Of a DNA stretch of 16,316 nt, positions 8,194 through 14,933 are shown piece by piece (position 1 is the stretch's first letter; every line of letters begins with the position of its first letter). The translations under genes were made by a program, and so were the position numbers. The stretch spans positions 1 to 16,316 of the forward strand of contig CAISOQ010000404.1 in assembly GCA_903887095.1 (NCBI GenBank). Reading direction: 5' to 3'. The notes below the pieces were generated by a model. It did no database searches, was not told the origin of the DNA, and saw only the letters and a list, made by a program, of their open reading frames with translations. The DNA comes from an uncultured Flavobacteriia bacterium (GTDB taxonomy: Bacteria > Bacteroidota > Bacteroidia > Flavobacteriales_D > Crocinitomicaceae).

Positions 8194-8937
8194 TTACTCT
8201 CCAGGAAATTTAAAAATAGAATCCTCGTATGTTTTATTCATCTCAATCGATTCAAAAACAATAGTTTGACCTTCGCCATCTTTCAATTTTTGTGTCATTG
8301 AAAACGGGAAGAAAATTCCTTGCACTTCTTGATAATCTGAGAACACAGTTTGTGAAATTTGTCCTTTCATTTGACCAGAAGGAATTTCTGCTTCAACAAC
8401 GATTGGTACATAATTTTCTTTATCAAAATAATAGAACTCGATATTTGGAATGTCTTTTCCTTCTGCAAGCTGCGGTTTTTTGGTCACTTTAAGTTTGAAA
8501 CACTCAACACCTTCGATCGTTTCATTTGGAAGCATTTCCACTGAGTATCCTTTTGTCTTGTAATCCAGCATAGGAGTCATAAAATCTGAGGATTGACGCT
8601 TTACGTTTTCAGTTGTTTCAGCGTCATTTTTTTCAGGTTTCATTGTCATGAAATTCGTTCCCCAAGAGGTCGTTCCATCATACGCACCTTGACTCATTTC
8701 TTGTCCTTGAAAACTAATTTTTGAAATCGTTCGGCCATCACGAAGTGAAATCATTTGAATCGGAATAGACATCCCGCCATAATCCACTTTTGCTTTCATT
8801 TCAATACTTTTGATTGAATTCAATTTCTCAATTCCACCAAGATTTTGGATGTATTTGTCAATAATATCTTCAGCAGTTTGTGCAGATGATATAAAACTCA
8901 AACCAATAAAGGCTACAACAAGGCTAACAATTTTCAT
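8194..8937 (-). CDS. Exported LolA-like (outer-membrane lipoprotein-sorting-like) protein
   Basis: 247 residues. Signal peptide MKIVSLVVAFIGLSFISSAQ, cleaved near SAQ-TAEDI. The opening AEDIIDKYIQNLGG, the strand-rich body and the segment GVECFKLKVTKKP followed by a strand with FYYFDKENYVPI match the LolA/LolB-like half-barrel fold of Bacteroidota proteins annotated as outer membrane lipoprotein-sorting protein or DUF4292/LolA-like. True LolA is a periplasmic lipoprotein chaperone, but many paralogues of this type are of unknown role, so lipoprotein transport is not claimed. It ends GIFFPFSMTQKLKDGEGQ then FKFPGE. It stands between the metK terminator and the BNR gene; the 116-bp gap to the latter does not prove co-transcription. 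Confidence 0.7.
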   Translation of the reverse strand: MKIVSLVVAFIGLSFISSAQTAEDIIDKYIQNLGGIEKLNSIKSIEMKAKVDYGGMSIPIQMISLRDGRTISKISFQGQEMSQGAYDGTTSWGTNFMTMKPEKNDAETTENVKRQSSDFMTPMLDYKTKGYSVEMLPNETIEGVECFKLKVTKKPQLAEGKDIPNIEFYYFDKENYVPIVVEAEIPSGQMKGQISQTVFSDYQEVQGIFFPFSMTQKLKDGEGQTIVFESIEMNKTYEDSIFKFPGE

Positions 8938-9044
8938 AAAAATTAATTTTAATCTAAATTACGAAAGATAGTGGTTTGGCACACCTAAAGAATGATAAGC
9001 GGTTACTCTGGTCTTTAAACTTGTTTATTGGTTATGTAACAAAA

Positions 9045-9069
9045 AAATCCCGCCTTGTGAGCGGGATTT
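9045..9069 (-). terminator. Intrinsic terminator of metK
   Basis: A 9-bp perfect stem (9045-9053 with 9061-9069; core AATCCCGC/GCGGGATT) and a 7-nt loop lie 21 bp after the metK stop. On the minus strand the hairpin runs straight into a T tract (the complement of the A run 9041-9047). This is the clearest Rho-independent terminator in the window. Confidence 0.9.
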
Positions 9070-9089
9070 CTGTATTATTTTTGATTCAA

Positions 9090-10346
9090 TTAAACTCCAA
9101 ACGCAGCTTTCACCTTGTCAACGTAGTCTAATTTTTCCCATGTAAACAACTCTACATCCATCACTTTTACTGTTCCATCTGGTGCAGTGAATGACTTCGT
9201 AACCACTTCATTCTTGCGACCCATATGGCCGTAAGCTGCAGTTTCTGAATACATTGGGTTTCTCAATTTCAATCGTTGCTCAATAAAATATGGACGCATA
9301 TCAAAAATCTCTTCTATTTTGCGTGCGATATCACCATCAGTCATATTTACTTTGGACGTGCCGTAAGTATTGACGAATAAGCCACAAGGTTTCGCTACAC
9401 CGATTGCATAAGAAACTTGCACCAACACCTCATCACACAATCCAGCTGCAACCATGTTTTTAGCTATGTGACGTGTTGCATACGCTGCAGAACGGTCCAC
9501 TTTAGATGGATCTTTACCTGAAAAAGCCCCACCACCATGAGCACCTTTACCACCATATGTATCTACGATGATTTTACGACCCGTCAAACCTGTATCGCCA
9601 TGTGGACCACCAATTACAAATTTCCCTGTTGGGTTGATGTGGTATGTAATATCGTTCGTAAACAATCCTTGTAATTCAGGCTTCAATTTCGCCTTAACAC
9701 GTGGAATAACGATGTTGATAATATCTTCTTTGATTTTCGCAAGCATTGCTGCCTCAACATCAAAATCATCGTGCTGTGTAGAAACAACAATTGTATCAAT
9801 ACGCTGAGGAACATTGTCATCAGAATATTCAATAGTAACTTGAGACTTTGCGTCTGGACGAAGATATCCGATCAAACTTGGTTCATTGTTACGAATGTAT
9901 GATAGCTCCTGAAGAATCTTGTGTGCTAGATCCAATGCCAACGGCATATAGTTTTCAGTTTCTTTCGTAGCATATCCAAACATCATCCCTTGGTCACCTG
10001 CTCCTTGGTCTTCTGGATTTGTTCTTTCAACTCCCTGATTGATATCTGAAGACTGATCGTGAAGTGCAGAAAGAATTCCACAAGAACTTGCATCGAACAT
10101 ATACTCAGATTTCGTGTATCCGATTTTTCTAATCGTTTCGCGAGCAATCGATTGAACATCCAAATAGGTGTTCGTTTTGATCTCCCCAGCAAGTACAACT
10201 TGACCAGTAGTTACCAATGTTTCACAAGCAACTTTTGACGTTGGATCAAAAGCCATGAAATGGTCGATCAAAGCATCTGAAATTTGATCTGAAACTTTAT
10301 CAGGATGCCCCTCTGAAACGGACTCCGATGTAAACAAATATGACAT
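9090..10346 (-). CDS. metK: S-adenosylmethionine synthetase
   Basis: 418 residues, the usual length for Bacteroidota MetK. It makes S-adenosylmethionine from L-methionine and ATP in the cytoplasm, releasing phosphate and diphosphate. Visible family signatures: [15 protein letters not shown] near the N-terminus (His14, Asp16 and Lys17 for ATP and metal), [12 protein letters not shown] (115-126, first signature), [13 protein letters not shown] (246-258) and GGGAFSGKD (271-279, second signature), followed by KVDRSAAY. The start at 10346 is well placed because [17 protein letters not shown] is the normal N-terminus. It has its own promoter (10375-10404) and terminator (9045-9069), so it is monocistronic. 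No SAM riboswitch fits in the short leader. Confidence 0.98.
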   Translation of the reverse strand: MSYLFTSESVSEGHPDKVSDQISDALIDHFMAFDPTSKVACETLVTTGQVVLAGEIKTNTYLDVQSIARETIRKIGYTKSEYMFDASSCGILSALHDQSSDINQGVERTNPEDQGAGDQGMMFGYATKETENYMPLALDLAHKILQELSYIRNNEPSLIGYLRPDAKSQVTIEYSDDNVPQRIDTIVVSTQHDDFDVEAAMLAKIKEDIINIVIPRVKAKLKPELQGLFTNDITYHINPTGKFVIGGPHGDTGLTGRKIIVDTYGGKGAHGGGAFSGKDPSKVDRSAAYATRHIAKNMVAAGLCDEVLVQVSYAIGVAKPCGLFVNTYGTSKVNMTDGDIARKIEEIFDMRPYFIEQRLKLRNPMYSETAAYGHMGRKNEVVTKSFTAPDGTVKVMDVELFTWEKLDYVDKVKAAFGV

Positions 10347-10374
10347 CTTTTACTTTAAATATTTAATGGATGCC

Positions 10375-10404
10375 CAAAATTAGTATAAATGAAAGGAATT
10401 CAAA
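10375..10404 (-). promoter_or_regulatory. Bacteroidota-type promoter of metK
   Basis: On the minus strand TTTG (10404-10401) is followed after 18 nt by TAATTTTG (10382-10375), an exact match to the Bacteroidota consensus TTTG, N17-23, TAnnTTTG. A second TTTG at 10409-10406 would give 23-nt spacing. Transcription would start near 10368-10370, leaving a leader of about 20-25 nt before the metK ATG. Confidence 0.7.
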
Positions 10405-10443
10405 ACAAATCAATTAAAACAAGTGTGAAAGATGTGAAATATT

Positions 10444-10791
10444 TTATTGCTTCATTCCTCCAGGCTGACAACACGCGGGCAATTTAAGAATCGATTCAGG
10501 ATTTGCTTTCATTTCATCTGCGTCGTAACCGATGGAATTAATTTTTTCCTTCACTTGTTGAAGTGAGATCTTTTTGGAGGCATATTTTACAGTTACCTTT
10601 TTTGTAATTAAATCCAATTCTGCAAACTTCACTCCTTTTGTATAGTTGAGCCCATCTTCAATTCTTGTTTTACAATCGCCGCATTGCGCTGAAGTTTGAA
10701 TTGTAACAGTTTCAAATTTTGATTTTTTCTCTTGTGCATATAGGCCATTGAAAATAAAAACAGCCATTAATGTTAAAAGTACATTTTTCAT
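10444..10791 (-). CDS. Exported heavy-metal-associated (HMA) domain protein
   Basis: 115 residues. Signal peptide MKNVLLTLMAVFIFNGLYAQ, so the metal domain acts in the periplasm, unlike cytoplasmic CopZ. The HMA ferredoxin-like fold is recognisable: strand FETVTIQTSAQ, metal-binding CGDC (Cys37, Cys40) followed by a helix KTRIEDGLNYTKG, then AELDLITKKVTVKY and a second helix ending INSIGYDADE. The usual MTC before the second Cys is replaced by QCGDC. A short tail LPACCQPGG adds a vicinal pair, Cys107-Cys108. Likely role: binding or relay of a soft metal such as copper(I); the metal is inferred. It is the last gene of the set, 20 bp after the TonB receptor gene, and is separated from metK by 97 bp that hold the metK promoter. 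Confidence 0.88.
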   Translation of the reverse strand: MKNVLLTLMAVFIFNGLYAQEKKSKFETVTIQTSAQCGDCKTRIEDGLNYTKGVKFAELDLITKKVTVKYASKKISLQQVKEKINSIGYDADEMKANPESILKLPACCQPGGMKQ

Positions 10792-10811
10792 GATTTTAAA
10801 TTTTAAAGTAA

Positions 10812-13004
10812 TTATTTTTTTGTTTCTCTTTTTATTGCAAAACGCAGTCCTGCATATATATTAATTCCCATTACTGGTGCCCAAATTTCGGTTGCATCAA
10901 ATTTGCTTCCAAAGGGATTCTGAGCATCCACGATGGCATTTTTTTGAATGTAATTGGTAAGATTTTCACCTCCCAAGTAGAATTCCCATTTCTTATAATT
11001 ATGCGTTAGTTGAGCATTCACCAAGGCATACGTTTTTCCATAGGCGTAGCCATCTGTTGGGAGAATTCCGGGAAGTCTTGATTGACCAATTACTGATACA
11101 GTGAGGTTGTACTCCCAGCGTTTGTTGCGACTTTTATACCCCGTATTAAACAAAGCTCGGTTCCGAGGAATCATAGCCTGCTGCTGTATTTCTCCTCCAT
11201 ATTTAGCTTTTACATCCAGGTACTTATAAGCAAATCGCATGTCCCAGTTTTTCAGCAAATTAAAGCTGAATTCCCCTTGAAAACTATTCGAATACGACAA
11301 ACCTGTTTCGTTTGAAAAACGAATCTCACTGCCTTCACGGTCCACAATCAATTGATTGACGAACTGCGTATGATAAAAATCCAATGATAAAGAAGCTTTC
11401 TGTTTAAAAAGTTTCATTTCCTGAACAAATGATCCGCCAATGTTCCAGGAAATTTCGGGCTTCAAATCACTAAGCGGCATCCAAGCTTTTGATGTTGCCA
11501 AAAGCGAAATATTATCAATCATGTAATTTGGAACGCGCCATCCTTTTCCAGCCGTAAAGCGTAAATCGGTTTTTTCGGTCAGCACATATTTTGCATGTAA
11601 TCGTGGTGAGAATTGCCAACCAAAAAGATTGTGATAATCGAGTCTGGAACCAACTACTGATGTAAATCGCATTCCGGTGTAGGTGTACTCGCCAAAAATG
11701 CCTGGCACGATTTCCCTTCGATTCTTCTCTAGCGTATCCAATTGCTGCTTCAAATCAACTGCCACAGCGCTCATACCTAATTTAATCTTATGATCAGTTG
11801 TTCCAATTATACCGTCAAAAATCGCATTGATATAAGCCCTTTTTTCTTCGCCATTAAAACTTCTATGGCCAAATAGTGCATTGACGGTCTGATATTTTAC
11901 ATTGTAAACCACCCCAATAGAATTGTATGGCTTTTTCATAAAGAAACCCGTTTTCGCAAATGCATCCAAATGTCGGGAGTCTAATTCAACCCCATACTTA
12001 CTGCTTGATGAGGATTTATAACCGAGTTGTCCTCCCAATTTCTGATCCAAGTAGGCATTGGCGCCAAACTGTGCTTCCATTTTTTTACCTTGATAATGCC
12101 AACGGTTCATGAAAGCGAAATTGTTACCCATCGGCACATCTCGAAATCCATCTTTGTTGTTATCCATCTCGCCAAACATGCCTGAAGCGTGGGCAAACCA
12201 TCCCGTGCTCAACCGTTCATTTAATTTATGTCCGGCATTTAGGTTTATTTCCTCTCTGCCATAAATACTGGAATAGGCATTGACAAACAATTTTTCCATC
12301 GAATCCGGCTTTTTCAATTCAAGGTTGATCAGCCCAGCCATCGATTCATAGCCATTCACAACATTTCCAGTTCCTTTGGTAATCTGTATGGATTCGATCC
12401 AAGTACCCGACATAGAATTCAGTCCGTATGAACTTTCCAACCCTCGTAAATAAGGAATGTTTTCCATTTGGATTTGAGTATACACCCCGTCCAACCCCAT
12501 GAGTTGAATTTTCTTTGCCCCTGAAACAGCATCCGTAATATTGACATCAACCGAAGCATTGGTTTCAAAGGATTCTGAAAGATTACAGCAGGCGGCTTTT
12601 CGCAATTCACCGGATGTCAATTCTTCCACATGCAAGGTTTTCATGCGATTAATGCTGTGTGTATTTCGTCGCACTTCAATGAGTACTTCAGGCAATATTT
12701 TTTCAGCAAACAGAACGATTTCCAATGAAATGAAGCGGTCATCTTTGAATACCAATAAGGTATCTGGATTGTAGCCTTTCGCCTGAATGACAAGCGTATC
12801 GGGCAAGTTTTTGGGTAACGTAAGTTCAAAATGACCCGTTTCATCCGTTAAAACGGCAATTTGACTTTGGAGCAATTTTATTCTTGCCCCATAAAGTGCT
12901 TCTTTTTTTATGCCATCTGATCCACGTACAATGCCTTTTAACTGGGCAACTATTTTGACATGGAAGAAAAGAAGAAAGTAAACAATTAATTTAATTTTTC
13001 TCAT
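10812..13004 (-). CDS. TonB-dependent outer-membrane receptor, metal-operon type
   Basis: 730 residues. Signal peptide ending IVAQ (residue 21), then a carboxypeptidase-regulatory-like beta-sandwich (about 22-105; TDETGHFELTLP, LVIQAKGY). The plug (about 115-235) has VYTQIQMENIPYLRG and ITKGTGNVVNGYESMAGLINLELKKP. A long beta-barrel follows, with NPFGSKFDATEIWAPVMG and the final strand YAGLRFAIKR. The plug starts with KAACCNLSESFE, giving a Cys139-Cys140 pair. The family takes up bound metals or small molecules across the outer membrane using TonB/ExbBD energy. Here the flanking HYC_CC_PP-type and HMA genes suggest a metal such as copper, which is inference. The gene starts 38 bp after the upstream stop, in a gap that holds a 27-bp inverted repeat. 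Confidence 0.92.
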   Translation of the reverse strand: MRKIKLIVYFLLFFHVKIVAQLKGIVRGSDGIKKEALYGARIKLLQSQIAVLTDETGHFELTLPKNLPDTLVIQAKGYNPDTLLVFKDDRFISLEIVLFAEKILPEVLIEVRRNTHSINRMKTLHVEELTSGELRKAACCNLSESFETNASVDVNITDAVSGAKKIQLMGLDGVYTQIQMENIPYLRGLESSYGLNSMSGTWIESIQITKGTGNVVNGYESMAGLINLELKKPDSMEKLFVNAYSSIYGREEINLNAGHKLNERLSTGWFAHASGMFGEMDNNKDGFRDVPMGNNFAFMNRWHYQGKKMEAQFGANAYLDQKLGGQLGYKSSSSSKYGVELDSRHLDAFAKTGFFMKKPYNSIGVVYNVKYQTVNALFGHRSFNGEEKRAYINAIFDGIIGTTDHKIKLGMSAVAVDLKQQLDTLEKNRREIVPGIFGEYTYTGMRFTSVVGSRLDYHNLFGWQFSPRLHAKYVLTEKTDLRFTAGKGWRVPNYMIDNISLLATSKAWMPLSDLKPEISWNIGGSFVQEMKLFKQKASLSLDFYHTQFVNQLIVDREGSEIRFSNETGLSYSNSFQGEFSFNLLKNWDMRFAYKYLDVKAKYGGEIQQQAMIPRNRALFNTGYKSRNKRWEYNLTVSVIGQSRLPGILPTDGYAYGKTYALVNAQLTHNYKKWEFYLGGENLTNYIQKNAIVDAQNPFGSKFDATEIWAPVMGINIYAGLRFAIKRETKK

Positions 13005-13013
13005 ATAAGTAAT

Positions 13014-13040
13014 TTAGAATGAACAAATTGTACATTCTAA
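13014..13040. repeat. 27-bp near-perfect inverted repeat between the first gene and the TonB receptor gene
   Basis: Arms TTAGAATGAACAA (13014-13026) and TTGTACATTCTAA (13028-13040) surround a central A; 12 of 13 positions pair. It fills most of the 38-bp intercistronic gap and ends 9 bp before the TonB receptor start codon. As DNA it looks like an operator for a dimeric regulator; the TGAACA-N3-TGTACA core loosely recalls ArsR/SmtB-type sites. As RNA it could form a hairpin of 8 plus 2 base pairs with one U-U mismatch and a 5-nt loop just before the start codon. Function unknown. Confidence 0.75.
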
Positions 13041-13042
13041 TA

Positions 13043-13492
13043 CTATATACGAAATACCTGGTGCTGAATAAGAATGTCCTTCCCTAGCCTTAATAAGGGC
13101 GGTGGACGCAGGTTGTTTTTGACCGTATGCAATTCAAATCTTTGGAAACGAAGCCCTGTAGGTATAGCTACCGAAAAAACTGGACTTGATTCCAATGTCT
13201 TTTCGAGATTAACTTTTTGATGATTAAAGCTGTTTTTTATCTTGAAAACATTGACATCGCTTTCACAACAGTCTTCTTTTAATTGTTGAACGGGTTGTCC
13301 ATCAAATTTTCTTTGACAGCATGGAGGCAAACCAGATTTTCCTTCGTCGTTGCAATGATTTTTTAATTCAACAAAGTAGGATTTAAATGTTCCGTCCTCT
13401 TTGCAGGAATGGGTGAAAACGGGCACGCCTACATTGCCTAAGAAAAGCAGAAGGATGAAATGAAGGACGGCTATGCAGCGCAATGTTTTCAT
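13043..13492 (-). CDS. HYC_CC_PP family-like Cys-rich exported protein
   Basis: 149 residues. Signal sequence or N-terminal membrane segment (about 5-24, IAVLHFILLLFLGNVGVPVF). After it come the landmarks of the Bacteroidota HYC_CC_PP family: a His-x-Cys (THSC, His28/Cys30; Ser replaces the usual Tyr), an isolated Cys47, PPCC (Cys58-Cys59), DCC (Cys75-Cys76), and a C-terminal RPPP (129-132). These cysteines and the neighbours (TonB receptor, HMA protein) suggest periplasmic metal binding. No enzymatic domain is seen and the molecular role of the family is not established. It is the first gene of the probable operon. Its ATG lies only 4 nt from the -7 element of the proposed promoter, so the transcript may be leaderless. 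Family call rests on motif order and context. Confidence 0.75.
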   Translation of the reverse strand: MKTLRCIAVLHFILLLFLGNVGVPVFTHSCKEDGTFKSYFVELKNHCNDEGKSGLPPCCQRKFDGQPVQQLKEDCCESDVNVFKIKNSFNHQKVNLEKTLESSPVFSVAIPTGLRFQRFELHTVKNNLRPPPLLRLGKDILIQHQVFRI

Positions 13493-13496
13493 CCAA

Positions 13497-13528
13497 CAAA
13501 TTTAGCTGAATGAAAGAATTATCCCAAA
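13497..13528 (-). promoter_or_regulatory. Bacteroidota-type promoter of the metal operon
   Basis: On the minus strand TTTG (13528-13525), 20 nt, then TAAATTTG (13504-13497), an exact consensus fit. The -7 element ends 4 nt before the ATG at 13492, so the start site would fall at or within a few bases of the start codon. Confidence 0.7.
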
Positions 13529-13559
13529 AATAAACAACGGTATTCTTGGAACTTTAAGT

Positions 13560-13567
13560 TAATTTTG
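13560..13567 (+). promoter_or_regulatory. Probable -7 element of the nfu promoter
   Basis: TAATTTTG matches TAnnTTTG, 18 nt before the nfu ATG. No TTTG or TTG is found 17-23 nt upstream, so the -33 box is missing or degenerate. An 11-bp palindrome, AACTT-T-AAGTT (13550-13560), abuts it. With the minus-strand promoter it makes the 93-bp gap 13493-13585 a divergent promoter region. Confidence 0.45.
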
Positions 13568-13585
13568 TGCTAAATACTTTTTACC

Positions 13586-14182
13586 ATGAATGTTCCAGTG
13601 ACTGTTTACGCAGAGATGACACCAAATCCATCAACAATGAAATTCGTTGCGAATAAATACTTGCTGATTTCCGGTGATTCAGTGGAGTTTTCGTCTTCTG
13701 CAGACGCGAAGGGATATTCGCCGATGGCGGAGCAACTTCTGCAGTTCCCGTTTGTTAAAAATGTTTTTATTGCGGCCAACTTTGTAACGATTACAAAAAC
13801 GGACAATGTTCCTTGGGATTTTATCACAATGGAATTGCGAGAATTTGTAAAAGATTGGATTGCTGAAGGCAAAGATGTGCTCATTCAAATGCCTGCTCCA
13901 AAACCTGCGACAGAAGTTTCGGGTGAAATAAAAGAATATGCTCCATCAGAATACGATGACGCCATACGCGGTTTATTGGATGAATATGTGCGTCCAGCTG
14001 TAGAAAATGATGGTGGTGCGATTGAATTCCTTGGTTACAACGAAGGAACGGTAACCGTTGCAATGCGCGGATCATGTGCCGGATGTCCTTCTTCAACTGC
14101 GACATTGAAAGGTGGAATTGAAAACCTATTGAAATCTCACCTACCTGAAGTGAAGGAGGTTGTTGCAGAAACTGTTTATTAA
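13586..14182 (+). CDS. Nfu-type iron-sulfur cluster carrier (Nfu_N plus NifU-like C-terminal domain)
   Basis: 198 residues. The N-terminal Nfu_N domain (about 6-95) is marked by AEMTPNPSTMKFVAN, present in Nfu proteins from bacteria to mitochondria. The C-terminal NifU-like domain (about 123-195) has LDEYVRPAVENDGGAIEFLG and the cluster-binding CAGC (Cys164, Cys167) in RGSCAGCPSS. Each monomer gives two Cys, and a dimer holds one [4Fe-4S] cluster for transfer to apo-proteins in the cytoplasm. Start chosen because the residues before AEMTPNP match the usual short N-terminus. It is divergent from the metal operon across 93 bp and ends 4 bp from the convergent GLPGLI gene stop. Confidence 0.95.
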   Translation: MNVPVTVYAEMTPNPSTMKFVANKYLLISGDSVEFSSSADAKGYSPMAEQLLQFPFVKNVFIAANFVTITKTDNVPWDFITMELREFVKDWIAEGKDVLIQMPAPKPATEVSGEIKEYAPSEYDDAIRGLLDEYVRPAVENDGGAIEFLGYNEGTVTVAMRGSCAGCPSSTATLKGGIENLLKSHLPEVKEVVAETVY

Positions 14183-14186
14183 TAAA

Positions 14187-14933
14187 CTATAACCAAGCGA
14201 ACATCGCTTCAAGGTCTTTGGGTTTCACCCATTGTGACATACGCTCTTTCAGCATTTCTTTTAATTGCTCTTCGTTGTAAATATCCTTTCCTTTCGCATC
14301 ATAAAGCAAAACACCTGCAGGGAGTTCCATTTGTTTCACTTCTTTCGCAAAGTAAATCACACCTCCATCTTCGGTTGCCATACCCAATATTGCGCCTGGC
14401 AAACCTTGAAATCCTTCTGGACCAATGGAGGGAACGATATCAACAGAAAACCATGCATAGATTCGCGTAGAATCGTTCATCTGCCAAATGGCCTTGCGAC
14501 AATCATATCCGCTAATATTTCTAGTGCTTTCGGTAATCTTCCATGAACGTTTATCCATCGTGTCTTTGATGTAGGCGCTATTTCCCCACAAATCCATTAT
14601 GATGAATTTCTCCTTTTTGTTCAGGTTTTGATAAACCGTATTTTTATTGGTCAAAAACTTCATGAATCCTTGCTGTGAAGACACCTCATCCTCAGGAATA
14701 GGTCGAAATACGCACGATGTGTCATTAAAAAATAATTCGAAATTTTCGATGCGGTATTTGTTCTCCTCCGTTATGAAATTCTTCATTCTAGGATTATCAC
14801 CAAAACGTTTTTTCAAGTTTGTTTTACGCTCGAAAACGATTCTGCCCGTGTTGACTTGGGCAACTAAATTGTGGCCCAAAACAAGTAATCCTGCTATGAT
14901 AAAAAATCGATTAATGCCAGCCTTTAAAATCAT
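14187..14933 (-). CDS. GLPGLI family protein
   Basis: 248 residues. Signal peptide in INRFFIIAGLLVLGHNLVAQ, cleaved after about residue 25. The name motif is present as QGLPGAILGM (Gly177-Leu183), preceded by YAWFSVDIVPSIGPEGF, a standard GLPGLI-family arrangement; SGYDCRKAIW (about 141-150) is also typical. The family is confined largely to Bacteroidota, is exported and of unknown function, and often sits beside TonB-like outer-membrane barrels, as here. Its ATG is inside the end of the upstream beta-barrel gene, overlapping it by 23 bp in another frame, so translational coupling is likely. No better internal start keeps the signal peptide. Confidence 0.9.
   Translation of the reverse strand: MILKAGINRFFIIAGLLVLGHNLVAQVNTGRIVFERKTNLKKRFGDNPRMKNFITEENKYRIENFELFFNDTSCVFRPIPEDEVSSQQGFMKFLTNKNTVYQNLNKKEKFIIMDLWGNSAYIKDTMDKRSWKITESTRNISGYDCRKAIWQMNDSTRIYAWFSVDIVPSIGPEGFQGLPGAILGMATEDGGVIYFAKEVKQMELPAGVLLYDAKGKDIYNEEQLKEMLKERMSQWVKPKDLEAMFAWL

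Noticed and set aside
8963..8970. TATCTTTC on the minus strand as promoter -7 element of the LolA-like gene
   Set aside because: It misses the final G of TAnnTTTG and has no TTG at the proper distance upstream.
10424..10439. Two copies of TGTGAAA at 9-bp period between the HMA gene and metK
   Set aside because: Only two 7-bp copies in AT-rich DNA, away from the metK promoter core; not distinguishable from chance.
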